Source: Symsagittifera roscoffensis (Eukaryota; Xenacoelomorpha; Acoela; Convolutidae). From it: 64,000 nucleotides of DNA. The notes beneath the pieces were generated by a model, which did not search any database, had not been told where the DNA came from, and saw only the letters and a list, made by a program, of their open reading frames with translations. Positions 20,850 to 34,590 of the stretch are shown here, in pieces. The stretch's first letter is position 1; each line of letters opens with the position of its first letter. The position numbers and the translations under genes were made by a program. The stretch covers positions 37,896,759-37,960,758 of the forward strand of contig NC_087063.1 of NCBI RefSeq assembly GCF_963678635.1, written 5' to 3'.

Positions 20850-23800
20850 GCGCGCCTAGAATTGCTTGTTACCGTACATAAACTAGATAATAACACTCTC
20901 ACAAGAATTTGTTTTTTGTAATAGTTCACTTTTCAAAAAGATAGTTGTTTTTCCCTTGGATAGATGCTACACATTTTCGAAGGACAACTTTTTTCATTTT
21001 TTACGACACAAGACAATTAATATGGGCATCTGGAAGAGCTCAAGTTTAATCGATATTGTAAACCTACCAAGCTATCGTTGAAACTGCGAGCAAGATTTAG
21101 CTGGAGTGTTTTAAACTTACTGAAACTTGTCGATATAAAATCGGTAGTCTTCGGATTGTTTTCGTCGTGATAATGGAACGAATGAGGTTCTCTACACGTT
21201 GAAACTTATCAGACTCGGCTAGAATTGCTCGTTACCGTACAAAAACTAGATCATAACACTCTCACAAGAAATTGGTTTTTATAATAGTTCACTTTTAAAA
21301 AGATTGTTGTTTTTCCCTTGGATAGATGCTACACATTTTTGAAGGACAACTTTTTTTCATTTTTTACGACACAAGACAGATTTTATGGGAATCTGGAAGA
21401 GCTCAATGTTTTTTGATAATGTAAACCTACCAAGCAAGCTAGCGTTGAAGCCGCGAGCAAAATTTTGCTGGAGTGTTTTAAACTTACTGAAACTTGTCGA
21501 TATAAAATCGGTAGTTTTCGGATTGTTTTCGTCGTGATAATGGAACGAATGGGGTTCTCTACACGTTGAAACTTATCAGACGCGGCTAGAAGTGTTCGTT
21601 ACCGTACATAAAGTAGATAATAACACTCTAACAAGAATTTGGTTTTTATAATAGTTCATTTTTCAAAAAGATAGTTGTTTTTCCCTTGGATAGATGCTAC
21701 ACATTTTCGAAGGACAACTTTTTTCATTTTTGACGACACATGACAACTAATATGGACGTCTGGATGAGCTCAATATTAATCGATATTGTAAACCTACCAA
21801 GCTAGCGTTGAAGCCGCCAGCAAAATTTTGCTGGAGTGTTTTAAACGTACTGAAACTTGTCGATCTAAAATCGGTAGTTTTCGGATTGTTTTCGTCGTGA
21901 TAATGGAACGAATTGGGTTCTCTACACGTTGAAACTTATCAGACGCGGCTAGAATTGCTTGTTACCGTTCATAAACTAGATAATAACACTCTCACAAGAA
22001 TTTGGTTTTTATAATAGTTCACTTTTTAAAAAGATTGTTGTTTTTCCTTTGGATAGATGCTACATATTTTCGAAGGACAAATTTTTTCCTTATTGACGAC
22101 ACATGACAACTAATATGGACGTCTGGAAGAGCTCAATGTTAATCGATATTGTAAACCTACCAAGCTAGCGTTGAAGCCGCAAGCAAAATTTTGCTGGAGT
22201 GTTTTAAACGTACTGAAACTTGTCGATATAAAATCGGTTGTTTTCGGATTGATTTCGTCGTGATAATGGAAAGAATGGGGTTCTCTACACGTTGAAACTT
22301 ATCAGACACGGCTAGAATTGCTCGTTACCGTACATAAACTAGATAATAACACTCTCACAAGAATTTGGTTTTTATAACAGTTCACTTTTTAAAAAGATTG
22401 TTGTTTTTCCTTTGGATAGATGCTACACATTTTCGAAGGACAAATTTTTTCCTTTTTGACGACACATGACAACTAATATGGACGTCTGGATGAGCTCAAT
22501 ATTAATCGATATTGTAAACCTACCAAGCTAGCGTTGAAGCCGCTAGCAAAATTTTGCTGGAGTGTTTTAAACGTACTGAAACTTGTCGATCTAAAATCGG
22601 TAGTTTTCGGATTGTTTTCGTCGTGATAATGGAACGAATTGGGTTCTCTACACGTTGAATATTATCAGACGCGGCTAGAATTGCTTGTAACCGTTCATAA
22701 ACTAGATAATAACACTCTCACAAGAATTTGGTTTTTATAATAGTTCACTTTTTAAAAAGATTGTTGTTTTTCCTTTGGATAGATGCTACATATTTTCGAA
22801 GGACAAATTTTTTCCTTATTGACGACACATGACAACTAATATGGACGTCTGGAAGAGCTCAATGTTAATCGATATTGTAAACCTACCAAGCTAGCGTTGA
22901 AGCCGCAAGCAAAATTTTGCTGGAGTGTTTTAAACGTACTGAAACTTGTCGATATAAAATCGGTTGTTTTCGGATTGATTTCGTCGTGATAATGGAAAGA
23001 ATGGGGTTCTCTACACGTTGAAAATCATCAGACACGGCTAGAATTGCTCGTTACCGTACATAAACTAGATAATAACACTCTCACAAGAATTTGGTTTTTA
23101 TAACAGTTCACTTTTTAAAAAGATTGTTGTTTTTCCTTTGGATAGATGCTACACATTTTCGAAGGACAAATTTTTTCCTTTTTGACGACACATGACAACT
23201 AATAGGGACGTCTGGATGAGCTCAATATTAATCGATATTGTAAACCTACCAAGCTAGCGTTGAAGCCGCTAGCAAAATTTTGCTGGAGTGTTTTAAACGT
23301 ACTGAAACTTGTCGATCTAAAATCGGTAGTTTTCGGATTAGTTTCGTCGTGATAATGGAACGAATTGGTTTCTCTACACGTTGAAATTTATCAGACGCGG
23401 CTAGAATTGCTTGTTACCGTTCATAAACTAGATAATAACACTCTCACAAGAATTTGGTTTTTATAATAGTTCACTTTTTAAAAGGATTGTTGTTTTTCCT
23501 TTGGATAGATGCTACATATTTTCGAAGGACAAATTTTTTCTTTTGACGACACATGACAACTAATATGGACGTCTGGAAGAACTCAATGTTAATCGATATT
23601 GTAAACCTACCAAGCTAGCGCTGAAGCCGCAAGCAAAATTTTGCTGGAGTGTTTTAAACGTACTGAAACTTGTCGATATAAAATCGGTTGTTTTCGGATT
23701 GATTTCGTCGTGATAATGGAAAGAATGGGGTTCTCTACACGTTGAAAATCATCAGGCGCGCCTAGAATTGCTTGTTACCGTACATAAACTAGATAATAAC

Positions 23801-24650
23801 ACTCTCACAAGAATTTGGTTTTTGTAATAGTTCACTTTTCAAAAAGATAGTTGTTTTTCCCTTGGATAGATGCTACACATTTTCGAAGGACAACTTTTTT
23901 CGTTTTTTTACGACACAAGGCAATTAATATGGGCATCTGGAAGAGCTCAAGTTTAATTGATATTGTAAACCTACCAAGCTAGCGTTGAAACTGCGAGCAA
24001 GATTTAGCTGGAGTGTTTTAAACTTACTGAAACTTGTCGATATAAAATCGGTAGTCTTCGATTTGTTTTCGTCGTGATAATGGAACGAATGAGGTTCTCT
24101 ACAAGTTGAAACTTATCAGACTCGGCTAGAATTGCTCGTTACCGTACAAAAATTAAATAATAACACTCTAACAAGAAATTGGTTTTTATAATAGTTCACT
24201 TTTAAAAAGATTGTTGTTTTTCCCTTGGATAGATGCTACACATTTTTGAAGGACAACTTTTTTTCATTTTTTACGACACAAGACAGATATTATGGGCATC
24301 TGGAAGAGCTCAATTATTTTTGATAATGTAAACCTACCAAGCAAGCTAGCGTTGAAGCCGCGAGCAAAATTTTGCTGGAGTGTTTTAAACTTACTGAAAC
24401 TTGTCGATATAAAATCGGTAGTTTTCGGATTGTTTTCGTCGTGATAATGGAACGAATGGGGTTCTCTACACGTTGAAACTTATCAGACGCGGCTAGAAGT
24501 GCTTGTTACCGTACATAAAGTAGATAATAACACTCTCAGAGGATTTTGGTTTTTTATAATAGTTCACTTTTCAAAAAGATTGTTGTTTTTCCCTTGGACA
24601 GATGCTACACATTTTCGAGGGACAAATTTTTTCCTTTTTGACGACACATG
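20850..24650 (+). repeat. Block with an 8-monomer duplication (2,906 bp) enclosing a 2-monomer repeat (726 bp)
   Basis: The rare variant caggcgcgcctagaattgc occurs at about 20,848 and 23,754, 2,906 bp apart, and is followed in both places by the same series of variants (tcttcggattg or its derivative, gaatgaggttc, actcggctagaa, a form with aagcaagctagcg). Between them, the variant gtcgatctaaaatcgg occurs at 21,859, 22,585 and 23,311, exactly 726 bp apart, marking a dimeric unit amplified three times. Confidence 0.85.
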
Positions 24651-26619
24651 ACAACTAATATGGACGTTTGGAAAAGCTCACAAGAATTTGGTTTTTATAA
24701 CAGTTCACTTTTTAAAAAGATTGTTGTTTTTCCTTTGGATAGATGCTACACATTTTCGAAGGACAAATTTTTTCCTTTTTGACGACACATGACAAGTAAT
24801 ATGGACGTCTGGAAAAGCTCAATGTTAATCGATATGTAAACCTACCAAGCTAGCGTTGATGCCGCCAGCAAAATTTTGCTGGAGTGTTTTAAACTTACTG
24901 AAACTTGTCGATATAAAATCGGTAGTTTTCGGATTGTTTTCGTCGTGATAATGGAACGAATGGGGTTCTCTACACGTTGAAACTTATCAGACGCGGCTAG
25001 AAGTGCTCGTTACCATACATAAAGTAGATAATAACACTCTCAGAGGATTTTTGTTTTTATAATAGTTCACTTTTCAAAAAGATTGTTGTTTTTCCCTTGG
25101 ATAGATGCTACACAATTTCGAAGGACAAATTTTTTCCTTTTTGACGACACCTGACAACTAATATGGACGTCTGGAAAAGCTCAATGTTAATCGATATTGT
25201 AAACATACCAAGCTAGCGTTGAAGCCGCGAGCAAAATTTTGCTGGAGTGTTTTAAACGTACTGAAACTTGTCGATATAAAATCGGTAGTTTTCGGATTGT
25301 TTTCGTCGTGATAATGGCACGAATTGGGTTCTCTACACTTTGAAACTTATCACATGAGGCTAGAATTGCTCGTTACCGTACATAAACTAGATAATAACAA
25401 TCTCACAAGAATTTGGTTATGATGATTCACTTTTCAAAAAGATAGTTGTTTTTCTCTTGGATAGATGCTACACATTTTCGAAGGACAACTTTTTTCATTT
25501 TTGACGACACATGACAGCTAATATGGGAGTCTGGAAGAACTCAGTGTTATTCGAAAATGTAAACCTACTAAGCTAGCGTTGAAGCCGCGAGCAAATTTTT
25601 TGCTGGAGTGTTTTAAACTTACTGAAACTTGTCGATTTAAAATCGGTAGTTTTCGGATTGTTTTCGTCGTGATAATGGAACGAATGGGGTTCCTTACACG
25701 TTGAAACTTATCAGATGCGGCTAGAGTTGTTCGTTACCGTACATAAACTAGATAATAACACTTTCACAAGATTTGGTTTTTATAATAGTTCATTTTTTAA
25801 AAAGATTGTTGTTTTTCCCTTGGATAGATGCTACACATTTTCGAAGGACAACTTTTTTCATTTTTGACGACACATGACAACTAATATGGGCGTCTGGAAG
25901 GACTCAGTGTTATTCGAAACTGTAAACCTACTAAGCTAGCGTTGAAGCCGCGAGCAAAATTTTTGCTGGAGTGTTTTAAACTTACTGAAACTTGTCGATT
26001 TAAAATCGGTAGTTTTCGGATTGTTTTCGTCGTGATAATGGAACGAATTGGGATCTCTACACGTTGAAACTTATCAGACGCGGCTAGAATTTCTTTTACC
26101 GTACATAAACTAGATAATAACACTCTCACAATTATTTGATTTTTATAATAGCTCACTTTTTAAAAAGATAGATGCTACACATTTTCGAAGGACAACTTTT
26201 TTCATTTTTGACGACACATGACAGCTAATATGGGCGTCTGGAAGAACTCAGTGTTATTCGAAACTGTAAACCTACTAAGCTAGCGTTGAAGCCGCGAGCA
26301 AAATTTTGGCTGGAGTGTTTTAAACTTACTGAAACTTGTCGATTTAAAATCGGTAGTTTTCGGATTGTTTTCGTCGTGATAATGGAACGAATGGGGTTCC
26401 TTACACGTTGAAACTTATCAGATGCGGCTAGAATTGCTCGTTACCGTACATAAACTAGATAATAACACTCTCACAAGATTTGGTTTTTATAATAGTTCAT
26501 TTTTTAAAAAGATTGTTGTTTTTCCCTTGGATAGATGCTACACATTTTCGAAGGACAACTTTTTTCATTTTTGACGACACATGACAACTAATATGGGCGT
26601 CTGGAAGAACTCAGTGTTA

Positions 26620-27900
26620 TTTGATAATGTACACCTACCAAGCTAGCGTTGAAGTCGCGAGCAAAATTTTGCTGGAGTGTTTTAAACTTACTGAAACTTG
26701 TCGATATAAAATCGGTAGTTTTCGGATTGTTTTCGTCGTGATAATGGAACGAATGGGGTTCTCTACACTTTCAAATTTATCAGAAAAGGCTAGAATTGCT
26801 CGTTACCGTACCTAAATTGAATAATAAACTCTCACAAGAATTTGGTTTTTATAATAGTTCACTTTTAAAAAGATTGTTGTTTTTCCCTTGGATAGATGCT
26901 ACACATTTTCGAAGGACAACTTTTTTCTTTTTTTACGACACAAGACAATTAATATGGGCATCTGGAAGAGACAAGTGTTATTTGATAATGTAAACCTACC
27001 AAGCAAGCTAGCGCTGAAGCCGCGAGCAAAATTTTGCTGGTGTGTAACACTTGTCTCGTTTAAACTTACTGAAACTTGTCGATATAAAATCGGTAGTTTT
27101 CGGATTGTTTTCGTCGTGATAATGGAACGAATGGGGTTCCTTACACGTTGAAACTTATCAGATGCGGCTAGAATTGCTCGTTACCGTACATAAACTCGAT
27201 AATAACACTCTCACAAGATTTGGTTTTTTTTATAATAGTTCATTTTTTAAAAAGATTGTTGTTTTTCCCTTGGATAGATGCTACACATTTGCGAAGGTTA
27301 ACTTTTTTCATTTTTAACGACACATGACAACTAATATGGGCGTCTGGAAGAGCTCAGTGTTATTTGATAATGTAAACCTACCAAGCTAGCGTTGAAGCCG
27401 CGAGCAAAATTTTGCTGGAGTGTTTTAAACTTACTGAAACTTGTCGATATAAAATCGGTAGTTTTCGGATTGTTTTCGTCGTGATAATGGAACGAATGGG
27501 GTTCTCTACACTTTGAAACTTATCAGAAATGGCTAGAATTGCTCGTTACCGTACATAAACTGAATAATAAACTCTCACAAGAATTTGGTTTTTATAATAG
27601 TTCACTTTTAAAAAGATTGTTGTTTTTCCCTTGGATAGATGCTACACATTTTCGAAGGACAACTTTTTTCATTTTTTACGACACAAGACAATTAATATGG
27701 GCATCTGGAAGAGACAAGTGTTATTTGATAATGTAAACCTACCAAGCAAGCTAGCGCTGAAGCCGCGAGCAAAATTTTGCTGGTGTGTAACACTTGTCTC
27801 GTTTAAACTTACTGAAACTTGTCGATATAAAATCGGTAGTTTTCGGATTGTTTTCGTCGTGATAACGGAACGAATAGGGTTCTCTACACGTTGAAGCTTA
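26620..27900 (+). repeat. Dimeric repeat (743 bp) carrying a 13-bp inverted copy
   Basis: Two monomers at about 26,885-27,060 and 27,630-27,803 are nearly identical over both neighbouring monomers. Each contains gagacaagtgtta (26,968-26,980; 27,711-27,723) and, about 65 bp later, its exact reverse complement taacacttgtctc (27,045-27,057; 27,788-27,800), which interrupts the usual ggtgtgttttaaac. The related monomers at about 28,372 and 31,640 have the first segment but not the inserted one. Confidence 0.9.
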
Positions 27901-28084
27901 TCAGACGCGGCTAGAATTGCTCGTTACTGTACGTAAACTAGATAATAACACTCTCACAAAAATTTGGTTTTTATAATAGTTCACTTTTTAAAAAGATTGT
28001 TGTTTTTACCTTGGATAGATGCTACACATTGTTGAAGGACAACTTTTTTCTCTTTTGACGACACATGACAACTAATATGGGCGT

Positions 28085-31000
28085 TGGAAGAACTCAGTAT
28101 TATTTGATAATGTAAACCTACCAAGCTAGCGTTGAAACCGCGAGCAAAATTTAGCTGGAGTGTTTTAAACTTACTGAAACTTGTCGATATAAAATCGGTA
28201 GTCTTTGGATTGTTTTCGTCGTGATAATGGAACGAAAGGGGTTCTCTACACGTTGAAACTTATCAGACGCGGCTTGAATTGCTCGTTACCGTACATAAAC
28301 TAGATAATAACACTCTCAAAAGAGTTTGGATTTTATAATAGTTCACTTTTAAAAAGATTGTTGTTTTTCCCTTGGATAGATGCTACACATTTTCGAAGGA
28401 CGACTTTTTTCATTTTTTACGACACAAGACAATTAATATGGGCATCTGGAAGAGACAAGTGTTATTTGATAATGTAAACCTACCAAGCAAGCTAGCGCTG
28501 AAGCCGCGAGCAAAATTTTGCTGGTGTGTTTTAAACTTACTGAAACTTGTCGATATAAAATCGGTATTTTTCGGATTGTTTTCGTCGTGATAATGGAACG
28601 AATGGGGTTCTCTACACGTTGAAGCTTATCAGACGCGGCTAGAATTGCTGGTTACCGTATATAAACTAGATAATAACACTCTCACAAGAATTTGGTTTTT
28701 ATAATAGTTCACTTTTAAAAAGATTGTTGTTTTTCCCTTGGATAAATGCTACACATTTTCGAAGGACAACTTTTTTCATTTTTTACGACACAAGACAATT
28801 AATATGGGCATCTGGAAGAGCTCAGTGTTATTTGATAATGTAAACCTAACAAGCTAGCGTTGAAGCCGCGAGCAAAATTTTTGCTGGAGTGTTTTAAAGT
28901 TACTGAAACTTGTCGATATAAAATCGGTAGTTTTCGGATTGTTTCCGTCGTGACAATGGAACGAATGGGGTTCTCTACACGTTGAAGCTTATCATACGCG
29001 GCTATAATTGCTCGTTACCGTACATAAACTAGATAATAACACTCCCACAAGAATTTGGCTTTTATAATAGTTCACTTTTTAAAAAGATTGTTGTTTTTCC
29101 CTTGGATAGATGCTACACGTTTTCGAAGGACAACTTTTTTCATTTTTGACGACACATGACAATTAATATGGGCGTCTGGAACAGCTCAGTGTTTTTTGAT
29201 AATGTAAACCTAACAAGCTAGCGTTGAAGCCGCGAGCAAAAGTTTGCTGGAGTGTTTTAAACTTACTGAAACTTGTCGATATAAAATCGGTAGTTTTCGG
29301 ATTGTTTCCGTCGTGACAATGGAACGAATGGGGTTCTCTACACGTTGAAGCTTATCATACGCGGCTAGAATTGCTTGTTACCGTACATGAATTAGATAAA
29401 AACACTCTCACAAGAATTTTGTTTTTGTAATAGTTCACTTTTCAAAAAGATTGTTGTTTTTCCCTTGGATAGATGCTAGACGTTTTCGAAGGACAACTTT
29501 TTTCATTTTTGACGACACATGACAACTAATATGGGCATCTGGAAGAGCTCAGTGTTTTTTGATAATGTAAACCTAACAAGCTAGCGTTGAAGCCGCGAGC
29601 AAAAGTTTGCTGGAGTGTTTTAAACTTACTGAAACTTGTCGATATAAAATCGGTAGTTTTCGGATTGTTTTGGTCGTGATAATGGAACGAATGGGGTTCT
29701 CTACACGTTGAAAATTATCAGACGCGGCTAGAAGTGCTCGTTACCGTAAATAAACTGAATAATAAACTCTCACAAGAATTTGGTTTTTATAATAATTCAT
29801 TTTTTAAAAAGATTGTTGTTTTTACCTTGGATAGATGCTACTTATTTTTCAAGGACAACTTTTTTGATTTTTGACGACACATGACAACTAATATGGGCAT
29901 TTGGAAGAGCTCATTGTTATTCGATAATGTAAATCTACCAATCTAGCGTTGAAGCCGCGAGCAAAATTTTTGCTGGAGTGTTTTAAAGTTACTGAAACTT
30001 GTCGATATAAAATCGGTAGTTTTCGGATTGTTTTCGACGTGATAATGGAAAGAATGGGGTTCTCTACACGTTGAAAATTATCAAACGCGGCTATAATTGC
30101 TCGTTACCGTACATAAACTAGATAATAACACTACCACAAGAATTTGGCTTTTATAATAGTTCACTTTTTAAAAAGATTGTTGTTTTTCCCTTGGATAGAT
30201 GCTAGACGTTTTTGAAGGACAACTTTTTTCATTTCTGACGACACATGACAACTAATATGGGCGTCTGAAAGAGCTCAGTGTTATTTGATAATGTAAACCT
30301 AACAAGCTAGCGTTGAAGTCGCGAGCAAAATTTTGCTGGAGTGTTTTAAACTTACTGAAACTTGTCGATATAAAATCGGTAGTTTTCGGATTGTTTTCGT
30401 CGTGATAATGGAACGGATTGGGTTCTCTACACGTTGAAACTCATCAGACGCGACCAGAATTGCTTGCTATTGTACATAAACTAGATAAAAACACTATCAC
30501 AAGAATTTGGTTTTTTGTAATAGTTCACTTTTCAAAAAAATAGTTGTTTTTCCCTTGGATAGATGCTACACATTTTCGAAGGACAACTTTTTTCATTTTT
30601 GACGACACATGACAACTAATATGGGCATCTGAAAGAGCTCACTGTTATTCGATAATGTAATCCTACCAAGCTAGCGTTGAAGCCGCGAGCAAAATTTTGC
30701 TAGAGTGTTTTAAACTTACTGAAACTTGTCGATATAAAATTGGTAGTTTTCGGATTGTTTTGGTCGTGATAATGGAACAAATGGGGTTCTCTACACGTTG
30801 AAAATTATCAGACGCGGCTAGAATTGCTCGTTACCGTACATAAACTGAATAAAAAACTCTCACAAGAATTTGGTTTTTATAATAATTCACTTTTTAAAAA
30901 GATTGTTGTTTTTACCTTGGATAGATGCTACACATTTTTGAAGGACAACTTTTTTCATTTTTGACGACACATGACAACCAATATGGTCGTCTGGAAGAAC

Positions 31001-34000
31001 TCAGTTTTATTTGATAATGTAAACCTACCAAGCTAGCGTTGAAACCCCGAGCAAAATTTTGCTGGAGTGTTTTAAACTTACTGAAACTTGTCGATTTAAA
31101 ATCGGTTGTTTTTGGATTGTTTTCGTCGTGATAATGGAACGAATTGGGTTCTCTACACGTTGAAACTTATCAGACGCGGCTAGAATTGCTCGTTACCGTA
31201 CATAAACTGAATAATATACTCTCACAAGAATTTGGTTTTTATAATAATTCACTTTTTAAAAACATTGTTGTTTTTACCTTGATAGATGCTACACATTTTT
31301 GAAGGACAACTTTTTTCATTTTTGACGACACATGACAACCAATATGGTCGTCTGGAAGAACTCAGTATTATTTGATAATGTAAACCTACCAAGCTAGCGT
31401 TGAAACCGCGAGCAAAATTTAGCTGGAGTGTTTTAAACTTACTGAAACTTGTCGATATAAAATCGGTAGTCTTTGGATTGTTTTCGTCGTGATAATGGAA
31501 CGAAAGGGGTTCTCTACACGTTGAAACTTATCAGACGCGGCTTGAATTGCTCGTTACCGTACATAAACTAGATAATAACACTCTCAAAAGAGTTTGGATT
31601 TTATAATAGTTCACTTTTAAAAAGATTGTTGTTTTTCCCTTGGATAGATGCTACACATTTTCGAAGGACGACTTTTTTCATTTTTTACGACACAAGACAA
31701 TTAATATGGGCATCTGGAAGAGACAAGTGTTATTTGATAATGTAAACCTACCAAGCAAGCTAGCGCTGAAGCCGCGAGCAAAATTTTGCTGGTGTGTTTT
31801 AAACTTACTGAAACTTGTCGATATAAAATCGGTAGTTTTCGGATTGTTTTCGTCGTGATAATGGAACGAATGGGGTTCTCTACACGTTGAAGCTTATCAG
31901 ACGCGGCTAGAATTGCTCGTTACCGTATATAAACTAGATAATAACACTCTCACAAGAATTTGGTTTTTATAATAGTTCACTTTTAAAAAGATTGTTGTTT
32001 TTACCTTGGATAGATGCTACACATTTTCGAAGGACAACTTTTTTCATTTTTACGACACAAGACAATTAATATGGGCATCTGGAAGAGCTCAGTGTTATTT
32101 GATAATGTAAACCTAACAAGCTAGCGTTGAAGCCGCGAGCAAAATTTTTGCTGGAGTGTTTTAAAGTTACTGAAACTTGTCGATATAAAATCGGTAGTTT
32201 TCGGATTGTTTCCGTCGTGACAATGGAACGAATGGGGTTCTCTACACGTTGAAGCTTATCATACGCGGCTATAATTGCTCGTTACCGTACATAAACTAGA
32301 TAATAACACTCCCACAAGAATTTGGCTTTTATAATAGTTCACTTTTTAAAAAGATTGTTGTTTTTCCCTTGGATAGATGCTACACGTTTTCGAAGGACAA
32401 CTTTTTTCATTTTTGACGACACATGACAATTAATATGGGCGTCTGGAACAGCTCAGTGTTTTTTGATAATGTAAACCTAACAAGCTAGCGTTGAAGCCGC
32501 GAGCAAAAGTTTGCTGGAGTGTTTTAAACTTACTGAAACTTGTCGATATAAAATCGGTAGTTTTCGGATTGTTTCCGTCGTGACAATGGAACGAATGGGG
32601 TTCTCTACACGTTGAAGCTTATCATACGCGGCTAGAATTGCTTGTTACCGTACATGAATTAGATAAAAACACTCTCACAAGAATTTTGTTTTTGTAATAG
32701 TTCACTTTTCAAAAAGGTTGTTGTTTTTCCCTTGGATAGATGCTAGACGTTTTCGAAGGACAACTTTTTTCATTTTTGACGACACATGACAACTAATATG
32801 GGCATCTGGAAGAGCTCAGTGTTTTTTGATAATGTAAACCTAACAAGCTAGCGTTGAAGCCGCGAGCAAAAGTTTGCTGGAGTGTTTTAAACTTACTGAA
32901 ACTTGTCGATATAAAATCGGTAGTTTTCGGATTGTTTTGGTCGTGATAATGGAACGAATGGGGTTCTCTACACGTTGAAAATTATCAGACGCGGCTAGAA
33001 GTGCTCGTTACCGTAAATAAACTGAATAATAAACTCTCACAAGAATTTGGTTTTTATAATAATTCATTTTTTAAAAAGATTGTTGTTTTTACCTTGGATA
33101 GATGCTACTTATTTTTCAAGGACAACTTTTTTGATTTTTGACGACACATGACAACTAATATGGGCATTTGGAAGAGCTCATTGTTATTCGGTAATGTAAA
33201 TCTACCAATCTAGCGTTGAAGCCGCGAGCAAAATTTTTGCTGGAGTGTTTTAAAGTTACTGAAACTTGTCGATATAAAATCGGTAGTTTTCGGATTGTTT
33301 TCGACGTGATAATGGAAAGAATGGGGTTCTCTACACGTTGAAAATTATCAAACGCGGCTATAATTGCTCGTTACCTTACATAAACTAGATAATAACACTA
33401 CCACAAGAATTTGGCTTTTATAATAGTTCACTTTTTAAAAAGATTGTTGTTTTTCCCTTGGATAGATGCTAGACGTTTTTGAAGGACAACTTTTTTCATT
33501 TCTGACGACACATGACAACTAATATGGGCGTCTGAAAGAGCTCAGTGTTATTTGATAATGTAAACCTAACAAGCTAGCGTTGAAGTCGCGAGCAAAATTT
33601 TGCTGGAGTGTTTTAAACTTACTGAAACTTGTCGATATAAAATCGGTAGTTTTCGGATTGTTTTCGTCGTGATAATGGAACGGATTGGGTTCTCTACACG
33701 TTGAAACTCATCAGACGCGACCAGAATTGCTTGCTATTGTACATAAACTAGATAAAAACACTATCACAAGAATTTGGTTTTTTGTAATAGTTCACTTTTC
33801 AAAAAGATAGTTGTTTTTCCCTTGGATAGATGCTACACATTTTCGAAGCACAACTTTTTTCATTTTTGACGACACATGACAACTAATATGGGCATCTGAA
33901 AGAGCTCACTGTTATTCGATAATGTAATCCTACCAAGCTAGCGTTGAAGCCGCGAGCAAAATTTTGCTAGAGTGTTTTAAACTTACTGAAACTTATCGAT

Positions 34001-34590
34001 ATAAAATCGGTAGTTTTCGGATTGTTTTGGTCGTGATAATGGAACAAATGGGGTTCTCTACACGTTGAAAATTATCAGACGCGGCTAGAATTGCTCGTTA
34101 CCGTACATAAACTGAATAATAAACTCTCACAAGAATTCGGTTTTTATAATAATTCACTTTTTAAAAAGATTGTTGTTTTTACCTTGGATAGATGCTACAC
34201 ATTTTTGAAGGACAACTTTTTTCATTTTTGACGACACATGACAACCAATATGGTCGTCTGGAAGAACTCAGTTTTATTTGATAATGTAAACCTACCAAGC
34301 TAGCGTTGAAACCCCGAGCAAAATTTTGCTGGAGTGTTTTAAACTTACTGAAACTTGTCGATTTAAAATCGGTTGTTTTTGGATTGTTTTCGTCGTGATA
34401 ATGGAACGAATTGGGTTCTCTACACGTTGAAACTTATCAGACGCGGCTAGAATTGCTCGTTACCGTACATAAACTGAATAATATACTCTCACAAGAATTT
34501 GGTTTTTATAATAATTCACTTTTTAAAAACATTGTTGTTTTTACCTTGGATAGATGCTACACATTTTTGAAGGACAACTTTTTTCATTTT
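28085..34590 (+). repeat. Tandem duplication of 9 monomers (3,268 bp per copy)
   Basis: The variant gtctttggattg occurs at 28,201 and 31,469, and cgaaaggggttctc and cggcttgaattgc follow at the same offset, 3,268 bp. Copy A runs to about 31,345, where it meets the start of copy B. The end of B, near 34,590, departs from the end of A. Copies differ at only scattered positions, so the event is recent relative to monomer divergence. Confidence 0.9.
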
